Origin: Nymphalis io
Lineage: Eukaryota; Arthropoda; Insecta; Lepidoptera; Nymphalidae
Direction of reading: 5' to 3'
Length of the DNA: 64,000 nt
NCBI RefSeq assembly: GCF_905147045.1
Contig: NC_065906.1
Coordinates: forward strand, 8,990,001 to 9,054,000
Shown here: positions 1 to 9,600 of the stretch, piece after piece
Numbering within the stretch: position 1 is the stretch's first letter
Layout of the letters: every line of letters starts with the position of its first letter
Translations under genes and position numbers: made by a program
Notes under the pieces: generated by a model
Database searches by the model: none
Told to the model about the DNA's origin: nothing
The model's input: only the letters and a program-made list of their open reading frames with translations

Positions 1-66
1 ACATAGTTTGCTTCCAACAAATCAGTCTCGGTTACTCCACAGAACTATTAATACAATATATTCCAG

Positions 67-3000
67 CCACCCAGCAACGGTGATATCACACCAGCAGGAG
101 ATGAAACGGATCATGTCAATAACGAAATCAACTATTTACTTGAAAACGAAACGTTCCCGGAAGCACTCGCACCAACTCCCACGCCGAGGTCTCCTGATCC
201 AGTCGTAGCGAAGAGACCGCAACGAATGTAAGCTTAAAAATGAGATACATAGATTAATATCATTAGAAGAAAGAAAGAGAAGAGAATACGGATCAGCTAA
301 TCTTTGCAGTATAAATCACTACGTAAGCCGACCACGACAACTATATACGTGTCCCTTGTCTGTATATACCTGTTTGTCCCTTGTACTCTTATAACACTGG
401 CTCACCCTTCAAACGAAGGTCCAACAACACATATATAGGTACTTATGAAGCTGATGATGCGTGGTACTAAACCAGACCTGCACAAAGATACACCACGCGT
501 TAATCAGGAATTCAAGATACTCGAAACTAAAAAATAATATTTTAACTAATTACAGAAGTCCAGTTACGAGGCCCAAAAGTCCAGTGAAAAGTAAACCTCA
601 ACCAACAGCTGCTATTCCTCCACGAAAAGTCGTCAGTGAAAACAAGGTGAGGAAGATATATTATATTTCTCTAAAACAAAATATATTCAATATATTAATA
701 AAAATATCCGTTTGATTTTCGGCAGACTAGAAAAGACATTGTTTTTATTAAGCACGTGAAACCTTTAAACGGTCCAAGGGTCGTATCTTGGTCCTGTGGG
801 ATTTTTACTACTAACTAAGCAATGAAACTCATCTCAACCCGACCTATAGTCTTCCGCAAGCATTCTCGCACCAAGTCGTTTGTGATTAAGGCAAATGCCC
901 ACTGCCCGAGGACTTTAGGACCGAATGGAATCGTTTTAGTTTTGCGGGTATGGCCCTTTAACGATCCCACTTTGCCGCCCACTTTGGCTTACTCGGGACT
1001 TCCAATGCTACCGCCGAACTCAAATGAATGGATAACTATAGATAATTTCACTAAAAGTATTGAACAAGTTGTAAAAGCTTTTGACGTCACTTGCAAAAGT
1101 CGAGACTTTATTAAAACTCAACTATTGTAGCATAAGAATATGTAAAAAAATATTTTTTGACAGTTGACATAGAGAATTGACGTTTCTGTTTTCAAATATG
1201 AAATTCATTATCAATTTGACAATGTAACCTTTTATTATTATAAAATATACTGATTATTATAATATAAAAGAAAATAGAGTCTAGGAAATTTCAGTGATGT
1301 ATTTAAAGGGTATGATTCCAACAGGTGTCGGAGCGAGAGAACAATAAGCCAAAAGGAGTCATGCAAAGGGGACCGAGCTCTGTGAGTATAACATAATCGC
1401 ACGATACAACATTAATCAAATTATATATTCAGATACATCTTCACTTTCTTCATTAAAGGGAAAATTTCCCCAAGGAAATATCCGTTTTGTCCTAGAAAAT
1501 ATGAACGAGTATAATTAAATCGAAATAATCGATTCATTGCTTTTGAGTTTCACTCGAGCGATAATGTTCCATCTAATAAAATTGTATCACTAACTTACTG
1601 GCAAAGCACACTACACCAGTGGAGTTAGAAACATTACATTTTATATTTTTATAGAAATTGGTAAATTTGGAAATATATGAATTAGTATTTAAGCTTATTT
1701 TTATTAATAAAGTCAGGTGACAAATTTTCGATATTTGCCGCCTAAAATAGGTAAATAGAGGAAACTTAGAAGGGAACAGCATAATTTTTTGAAGTTAGAA
1801 ACAAGAAAGTTTACTCATACTTTACTTAATATTTCATCTAATTAGTAACAGCCTGTGAATGTCGCGTTGCTGGTCTAAGGCCTTTTCTCCTTATTTTGAG
1901 GAAGAAGGTTTGGAGGTTATTCCACTATACTGCCCCAATGCGGGTTGGTGGAATACACATGTGGCAGAATTCCAGTTAAATTAGACACGTGCAGATTTCC
2001 TAACGATGTTTAACTTCACCGTCAAGCACGAGTTGAATTATAAATATAAATTAAGCTCATGAACATTCAGAAGTATACTTCCCCGGATTTGAACCCACGA
2101 TCATCGGTTAAAATTCACGCGACCTAACCACTATGACATCCCGGCTAGTAAGACTAAGATATTTATCAATAATATACAAATAAAGTACAATGTAACAATC
2201 AAAAACTCAAGTTATTTTGTTGCAATTAAAACTTAAGTTCGTAATTTGAAATATCTCCGGGAATGATTTTGTGGTTTGGTTTCTCGCAATACGATTGATT
2301 GTAAAACTAACTGATGGTGACCATACCATCTGTTACAAACACAATAAAATAAATACATAATGTATTAGTTTTACGGTATGGATTAAATAGTTTTCTTACC
2401 TTTAATGTGATTGTGATGTGATTTCCTACGATCGCAATTTCCTTATATGTAACTTGCGTCATGAAACATCTGTCGATGAAGACCGAATATGTTAATCTTA
2501 AAGGACTAGTTCTCGTGAAAATAATAACTTATTATAATATATAATAGAATAGGAAGGCGGACGAGCATGTGGGCCACCTGATGGTACGTGGTCACCAACG
2601 CCCATAGACATTGGCATTGTAAGAAATGTTAACCATCGCTTACATCACCAATGGAACTACTGTTCTTCCTCCTGAGCGCCACCACCTTGTGAACTCAGAT
2701 GTTATGTCCCTTCTGTCTGTAATTAACTCTTTAAACCGGAACACAACAATACCAAGTACTGCTGTTTTGCGGTAGAATATCTGATGAGTGGGTGGTACCT
2801 ACCCAGACGAGCTTGCACAAAGCTCTACCACCAGTGTTTTAATTTTACTATTTCTGTAACGCTATTAGTAATTAATTTATTGTTCTGTTCATACACAAGC
2901 GTTTTTTAATTTGCGAGGTAAAAAATGTTTCTTTGTGGCCAGTGTTACAGGCACAAAGGACATAATACCTCAGTTCCCAATTTTGGTGGCGCATTGGCGA

Positions 3001-5354
3001 TGGTGATTTTAACTTCCTACTTAAACAAAACATTTTTTTTTTAAATGCAGTTTGAATGCCAAGATGTGTAATTATATATGTACGTATATGTATGTTAAAT
3101 AAAATATAAACTTAAAAAAATATCTTATCATTTTCTATTTTTTATTTATTTTTTGTATTTCAGGTACTTAAGAAAAATCCTGTCACGGTAATATTTCGTT
3201 TTACTTTTTTATATTCTATTTAAGTATATTTATGTATTTTATATTATTTAATATCATTTAAAATTTTTGATAATGAATAAAATTATAACTTTAGTAATCA
3301 TAATATTTATACTTGTATATTCACAGAAATACTCAACATAAATTATTTTATTTTACTTACCATAAATTCTCACTTATTCTAGAGTCCTCAAACAAGCGCT
3401 ACAAACAAGACTCGTCTCAGTACGGCTTCAAACAACACGGGCGAAGGAGGTTGCTCTATATGCGGAAGACACTTCGCCCCGGATCGACTTCCGAAGCATC
3501 AGGAGATTTGTAGGAAAACACATTCCAAGAAACGGAAGCCGTTCGACGTCCTCAAGCATCGTCTGGCGGTACGTTTATTATTTATAATCAAACACGAGAA
3601 CAAATAATGTAGTAAATGTATATAATCATCAACTGTGCTTTATAATAATTCTATCACATAACTTCGTGTTATTTGCTGCACTTATCTTACAATGATACGT
3701 TACCAATAAAAGTTTTCAAAAAATTTAAAGACGAATGTTACACTTTGCCAATAATTACAACCGTATAAACCGTACAATGTTAGCAGCCATCGTTTCTAAA
3801 ATCATTGATAAAAATTAGAAAAACTTGTAGGATTACCTTGATTGCATTTTACGTGACACAATAATTTTGAGCTGCAACTGAGAATTTCTTGGCACATTTC
3901 TCTGACCTAATCCGGGATTCGAACCTGGATCCATACTTATGGCGATATGCGATCTTTCTGATTTCAATTCTCTCGAAATGTATTCTCCAAAACTTATTTT
4001 GTATAATATGACCAAATAACAAAATAATCCCTCCCTCCGCAATGATTGGTAAACTTATATCTTAGGCTTTTGAAACCCTGTCCAAGTTATATCCTGGTTA
4101 CCTCTATGTTACGCAAGCATTACAAAAGTCAAATGCTCTGATGCTTTTGCCTTACTTTCATATTCGAAAGCAAATATTATTTTCCGAAGGAATTTGTCAC
4201 TTTTTTCTCGTGAAAAGTGAAATCGTTTAACGTTTTGCCTTTAACGCTGCTTCATTGGATCAGGGAACTGAAGCAGAAAATTACAAGGCAAGATATTTTT
4301 ATGTTTATTACAGCATGCAGTTTCTAAATAAAACAAGTCGATCGATTTCCTAATTCACTATTATATTCACATTAAAATAATATTTTTTTAAAGCGCATGG
4401 TGATAAACAATGAACAAATGGTGCACACTTTCTTAAATTGATCTCAAGTTACTCTCACGCGAGCTTTTTTTACTTAAATATCTGCCAATTCTCTGACAGG
4501 ATTATGTATTTTATCATATTTCAAAGTGTTTTTTATTTACTAATATCATTAGCATTGATTTCAATACATTTCTATCGATCTTCTGCTTACCTGTTAAACC
4601 TGAGGCCGAACTCTTTCCCAGGTTTAAATTAGCAAAAGACCATTAATATTGATTACAATTATTTCAGTCGATAATAAAGTAACCCTTTTACTTATATGCA
4701 ACAAATATTGCTTTTAAGTCAACCATTCAGCTGTATAAGTTCAAAATGAAAAGATCTAAAAAGAATATTTCGGGTGGTTTTGCTATTTTTTTATATTTAC
4801 ATCTCAACTTAATATATTTAGTACCAAGTCGGATCTATATATTTTCATATAAAAAAATGAGTGTTAAATTTGATATTTGTAACGCAGGGAACAGAGGCTG
4901 AACCGTTCATCTCGAAGTTGCGCAAGAGCACGACCAACCCTTCAACAACCAAAGTGCAGAAGTCCACGAACAGCAATTGGCGACAGAAGCACGAAGAGTT
5001 CATTCAGGCGATACGCGCCGCCAAGCAGGTGCAGGCGCACATCAATGCTGGAGGTAAAAGCTCGTCAGGCGCGATACTCGGAAAATTATAAATTGCGTCG
5101 GAAGTAAATGTTAATCATACTCACGTACTGAAGCCTATTTTCAGCCCAATGTGCGGCGCACAGATGACGTAAAATTTCGTATATTTAAAGGTAAGCTGAG
5201 CGACCTGCCCCCTCCCCCGCCCTCCGAGAACCCCGACTACGTGCAGTGTCCGCACTGCAAGCGACGCTTCAGCCCCGGGGCCGCCGACAGACACATCCCC
5301 AAGTGCGCCACCTACCAGTTCAACAAGCCCAAGCAGCCTCCAAGGAGACGGTAA
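67..5354 (+). CDS. ZC2HC1: Zinc finger C2HC domain-containing protein 1 (ZC2HC1 family), 3' part, 7 exons
   Basis: Exons 67-227, 556-646, 1325-1381, 3164-3187, 3383-3568, 4888-5053 and 5191-5354 join in phase (849 nt, 282 residues plus TAA). Every junction has AG/GT. The first exon opens at an AG acceptor, so the start lies outside the window. Two C2HC fingers are visible: CSICGRHFAPDRLPKHQEIC in the fifth exon and CPHCKRRFSPGAADRHIPKC in the last. The second is preceded by the proline run typical of the family (GGKLSDLPPPPPSENPDYVQ). The N-terminal part is Pro/Ser/Lys-rich and low in complexity. The family is a conserved metazoan group of small zinc-binding proteins of poorly known function. 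The fourth exon is a 24-nt microexon (VLKKNPVT), less certain than the others. The last acceptor (TTTAAAG) has a weak pyrimidine tract but is fixed by phase and by homology. An AATAAA lies at 5589, 235 nt past the stop. Confidence 0.88.
822..1130 (+). CDS. Intronic 102-residue ORF, unrecognised
   Basis: An ATG-to-TAG ORF lying wholly inside the intron between ZC2HC1 exons 556-646 and 1325-1381. Those exons join in phase without it. The protein starts basic (MKLISTRPIVFRKHSRTK) and has a Pro-rich middle. I recognise no domain, signal peptide or membrane segment. It has no introns and could be a chance ORF or an old retroposed fragment. The sequence is less AT-rich than its surroundings, which is the only reason to list it. 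Confidence 0.2.
   Translation: MKLISTRPIVFRKHSRTKSFVIKANAHCPRTLGPNGIVLVLRVWPFNDPTLPPTLAYSGLPMLPPNSNEWITIDNFTKSIEQVVKAFDVTCKSRDFIKTQLL
1844..2147 (-). mobile_element. tRNA-derived SINE, family B
   Basis: Reads on the minus strand from a tRNA-like head (GATGTCATAGTGGTTAGGTC, then a B-box-like GGTTCAAATCC) into a body ending AACAGGCTGTTAC-like on the plus-strand left side. It matches the better preserved copies at 48827 and 62814 along its whole length but is diverged. It lies in a ZC2HC1 intron. Confidence 0.75.
2543..2835 (-). mobile_element. Dispersed non-LTR-type repeat, family A
   Basis: About 290 bp. On the plus strand it begins AATAGAATAGGAAGGCGGAC and ends GCTCTACCACCAGT. Fresher copies (14985, 60328) have a poly-T run immediately left of it, so the element points to the minus strand with a poly-A tail. 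It looks like a LINE 3' end or a SINE; no coding capacity is seen. A short diverged fragment in the opposite orientation lies at about 2940-3003. Confidence 0.75.
3820..3985 (-). repeat. Degenerate tRNA-related repeat fragment
   Basis: The minus strand contains a B-box-like motif (CCAGGTTCGAATCCCGGATT) and a tail resembling the SINE at 34060 (family D). It is too diverged to place firmly. It lies in a ZC2HC1 intron. Confidence 0.4.
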
Positions 5355-5585
5355 ACCCCACGCCAGAGAACAGCGATAACTTGGAAAATAAAAATCAAGT
5401 CTCAATTGCGAAGACCCCGACGGATTATTTGGAGAAAACTTTGAGTATCCGATTGTACTTTGATAATTTAATATGATATTGCCAATCTTTACGATGTGAC
5501 AAATTCTTTAAAGGTCCATGTACTAATATCGATTAGGTACTTGATACTAACAATTTGAAAACATTCCTCTGACTATTTCTCAACT

Positions 5586-5729
5586 ATGAATAAAGCACGA
5601 AATTGTTTAAATTTAAAATTTTCCGCGGATTATCATTTCGACGCCTTTTTACAAATTATCCTTATATGCGCGCTGTTTTATTTGATCAGATGCTTCTACG
5701 AGTTATTTAGACCAAATCTTGAGTGTTAA
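5586..5729 (+). CDS. Small ORF 1, 47-residue putative membrane microprotein
   Basis: ATG at 5586, TAA at 5727. After a short polar start the chain becomes hydrophobic (AFLQIILICALFYLIRCFYE, about residues 20-39), which predicts one membrane segment, then ends FRPNLEC. The stop is followed by one base and then the ATG of a second small ORF, in another frame. An AATAAA at 5589 overlaps the start of this ORF and could instead be the poly(A) signal of the upstream ZC2HC1 gene. No family is recognised. Evidence is the membrane segment and the tight pairing only; chance is possible. Confidence 0.4.
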   Translation: MNKARNCLNLKFSADYHFDAFLQIILICALFYLIRCFYELFRPNLEC

Positions 5730-5730
5730 A

Positions 5731-5931
5731 ATGGAAACGAAATGGATAAGCGTGAACCATGAGAACTTGTTGGTCCGTTTGTGTCTGGTCGCTCTGGTCT
5801 CATACACGATTTATTCGGTGATCAGTTTTGTTCACGAACACGCATGTATTCGTCACGGTTTAACGGATGCGCAATTTATTGAAAATTACGATGAATTCTT
5901 TCCACCGCCCTTTTTTAATGAATACTTGTAA
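5731..5931 (+). CDS. Small ORF 2, 66-residue putative single-pass membrane protein
   Basis: I chose ATG at 5731 (context AAAATGG); the frame stays open upstream of it but has no other ATG nearby. The protein has a polar N-terminus, a hydrophobic segment (LLVRLCLVALVSYTIYSVIS, about residues 12-31), then a short His/Cys-containing stretch and an acidic, aromatic C-terminus (DEFFPPPFFNEYL). This predicts one membrane segment with a soluble tail. TAA at 5929 is followed 60 nt later by AATAAA (5992), as expected for a transcript end. It is separated by one base from the upstream 47-residue membrane ORF, so both could be read from one mRNA. Function unknown. Confidence 0.55.
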   Translation: METKWISVNHENLLVRLCLVALVSYTIYSVISFVHEHACIRHGLTDAQFIENYDEFFPPPFFNEYL

Positions 5932-5991
5932 TTTCAACCGTATTTTAAATATATATTACTAATTGTAATAATCAATTTATACAGCGTGATC

Positions 5992-5997
5992 AATAAA
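5992..5997 (+). terminator. Poly(A) signal AATAAA
   Basis: Perfect AATAAA 60 nt after the stop of the second small ORF, followed by a T-rich stretch. It fits the 3' end of the small-ORF transcript, or of a longer ZC2HC1 transcript running through it. Confidence 0.5.
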
Positions 5998-6471
5998 GCT
6001 TATTTCTTCTTTAGGTACCAATAATATGAACAATATTTAAACTTAGATGTAAGCAAACATTCCTAAAATCATGACGTGATCGTTACAATATAATAATTGA
6101 TAACGTAATAAAATTCTTTTTGTATTAATATTTGTACAAATACGCTTTTAAAATGTTAACAGACCATATAATCTTACTGGATTTTTAAAATATACTGATT
6201 ATTTTAATGAGTTTGTTTTATTAAGAATTTTCATCATATTTTTTTTTTGATGGGTAAAAATAAAGGTACCAAAAACAAGTAGACAAAATTTAGACAATTT
6301 TTAAAGCTGCGTAATATTTATACATTACGCGCGGCAAACCCGAAAAAGCGCTATGGCGGCGCGCAGCAACGTCGAATTAATGCATGAGATAAGACACATT
6401 TGGAAGCAACATTATTTCACAGACTGCTTTATTTAAATAAAAAGTCCAAAATCATTCAACGCCAATAACAT

Positions 6472-6477
6472 TTTATT
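6472..6477 (-). terminator. Poly(A) signal of the CD98hc gene
   Basis: AATAAA on the minus strand about 140 nt beyond the CD98hc stop codon (6615-6617). A second minus-strand candidate lies near 6430. No gene is seen between 5932 and 6614. Confidence 0.5.
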
Positions 6478-6614
6478 TGTACGCTAAACCATATTTCAAA
6501 TTATAAAAGTAAATGCAAAATGTAAAACACAAGCTAGTCGCTTAAGCGACGTGAAGGGAACAAATCGCTTGATCGCATCCTATACGCGGGCAATATATGC
6601 GTAACAAAGCTCCT

Positions 6615-9600
6615 CTAATTTTCGGCTTCCGTCTTGGGTACGTAGGAGAGGATCACGGACGACCGCGGCGGTACCAGGACGTCGTTACTTTCCACCAACA
6701 AGTCTTTAACATATCTGTGGAAAATTGTTTTTTATTTTAAAATATCCTCAATATCTCCATTTAAAGTAAATAGTAAAGTATCTGCTGGGTAAGTAAGAAA
6801 CTCTTCTAAGAAAGAGGAGGGATAAGTTTAGAACTTATTATAGAGGTCGCCGCTTTAGGGAGGAGTTGGTGGCAGATATAAGAATCTTATCTGACATTGA
6901 CGAGATAAAAACATACACACACATTAACACATACACAATAAACAAAATAACGCATGCAGCGAAATTTAGCAGCATAAACCGAAAAGAGATATTACTTTTT
7001 ACAGAAAACTATAAAATATACTATATAAAATAAAAATGTTTTTTATTTAATGAAGGAAGATGAACGAACAACTGAGCCCCTCCCCCCCCAATGACGTCAC
7101 GCCTTTAGACTCTGGCACTTCATATAATAACTGCGTGCTTGGAATGTCTCCCTTCAAATCAGTACAACGTATAACTAGACAAATGTGAGGACTGACTCGT
7201 GGTCGGGCGGCGCGCGCAGCACGGCGAGCGCGGCGGGCAGCGAGCGCACGGCGGACACGTCGGCGCGCACGGACTCGCCCGCCGCGTTGTACAGCGACAC
7301 GTAGCCCGTGTGGCCGCGCTTCCAGCTGGCGACGGAGAACATCGACGTAATATTAGAAAATACTTAAATTAAAATAACAATATTAACAATATTTCAATTA
7401 AAAAAATAATAGACTTATAAAGCTTTTTTTGTAATATATAATTTATTTCGGCGTGTAGAGAATTTGAGTGCAAATATTTTCTTTTTATAAATAAATAATC
7501 ATACAACATTCATACTTGGTGCAAAATATAACATTACGCAGCCTTACTCACTAAATTGAAACGGAAGCTGCTAATTAGAGTTTCACGATATAAAATCCCA
7601 ATAACTTTTATTGGCCCGACGATCCCTGGCTCGAACACATGAAGTCGGGATCTACAGACTAATATAAAGCGAGGTGTACACTGACCGAGCGCACGCGAGC
7701 ACGGCGAGGCTGGAGTTGTGTGTGGGCGCGGCCGCCAGCGCGTACTCGCCGTGCTGCACGCTGGCGTCCTCGCGCAGCGCCACGGCGTGCAGCAGGCCCT
7801 CGCTCTGAAACATTATTTATTAGTCAATAAATAAATAATAAATCTTTTAACAAACAATTACTAGAGTTCAAGAAATCAATATTTTTTGTTGTAAAGTTTA
7901 GCAGCTAAATTAAACCTAAATATATATAGAATTGGACTGACGGGTGAGGTGCCATTATTTCCGAGCTGTTCTAGCTGCAGAACCGGCGCTGCCGGTAGTA
8001 ACATGGCGAATGCCGCTAGCTCCTCGTCTGCACCATCCTCGGTAGTTAACTACAAAGTAAATATTATTAATGACGGTACATAATAAGAAATTCAACGTAA
8101 TAATGATTCACATCATTCTTATTTCTTAAATAATAAATAAATCTAACATTCTGTTGTCCTTTTATCACCGTTAGACAAGGCACACACGAGTGGTATATTA
8201 TTTCAACAAGATTTCAAATGCATAAATGGGCTCGAATCGTATCGTCTTTTTTTTACTTGTGGTAACTTCACATTTTAATCTTATACAATCACACTAGCGT
8301 GAGAGGTTACTCGTATAATGCAAAAAAATCGGTCAGAGCAACAGTTCCATAAGCTATATAGGAGCGAGCGAGCGGCGGCGGTACCTGCAGCGCGGGCCAG
8401 CGCGGCAGGCGCGCGCGCAGGGCGGGCAGCGCGGCGCGCGCGTCGAGCAGCGCGAGCGGCGCGGCGGCGGGCGGGCGCAGCGCGCTCGTGTTGCGCTGCA
8501 GCACGAACAGCTCGGGCCGCGCGCCCGACTCCGCTATCGTGAACACCGTGTCGCCTGCGGGACAGAGCCGCATTGGTACTCGTCTATGGCGACTGTCGTG
8601 TTTACAATAATGACTATGGTTTTTGCAATCGAAAATATTAATATGAATGTCACTTGCAATACAATAGTAGAACAAAAGGAGCTTCATATACAGAAGATGG
8701 TCTTTTGAAATAAAGGTCAGTACGGACCGAGCGGAGGTGGGAGGAGAAAAGAAAGTCACCACCGAAGGTAAATAGTCACGGTAACCGATGGGAGATGAAC
8801 CAGTAGGTCAATTACGAAACACATTCTCTCCGCCTCTCTCCGGTTGGGTGTCGGACCTGCGTCGGAGCGCGCCAGCAGCGCCCAGTGCGCCAGCAGCAGG
8901 TCGAGCGCGGGCGGGTCGGCGGAGTGCCGCAGCCGCCAGAAGGCGCGCTGCGTGTGGTCGGCGCCGCCCGCGCCGCCCGCGCCGCCGCCGCCCGCCGGCG
9001 CCTCGTCGCCGAGCGAGCTGTTGGCGTGCAGCTCGCGAGCGTGCAGCAGCCTGGAACGACACCCAAATTAAATTCTTAGTTAACGTTTATTATCTATCGT
9101 CGTAGTCAATATACCACAGATATGATTGACGAAATTATTTTTTACAGTTGTCGTTGGCAGTCGTATTGAGTAACAAAATAAAAAACAATTGATTTTGCAA
9201 CACAAAAATATATCTCGACACTCACCTAATTTTTTTCTTAGGTAATTTTTTTTTTCAAAAACATTGTATAGTTTGGCTTGGCCATTTTACTTTAATTAGC
9301 AAAGAGTAATATTTTGTATCAAACTTTACCTAATCCCATCAGCGCCAGCCTGCATCCACGTCTTGATGACGGCATCGAACTGCCGGACTACATCCACGTT
9401 GGTGAAGTTGAGGTCTGGTTGGTCCTCCCCGTACATGTGCAAGTAGAACTCCTGCCGTTTTTCGCTCCACGTCCAAGCGGGCTCGTTTAATGTCGAAACC
9501 TAAGAATTAAAAAACATTATACTTCTTCTTCAGTGTTTATTCTTTCGTATAAACGCAATAATATGAGAATCTACCAACTCTATTTACTGAGAAACCTTTC

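Noticed and set aside
5246..5476. Plus-strand ORF overlapping the last ZC2HC1 exon
   Set aside because: Other frame of the GC-rich zinc-finger exon; the C2HC finger frame is the coding one.
8318..9105. Several long overlapping ORFs rich in Ala, Arg and Pro on both strands
   Set aside because: They are shadows of GC-rich CD98hc exons 8385-8554 and 8857-9050, where stop codons are rare in every frame. Only the minus-strand frame that joins in phase with the other exons is kept.
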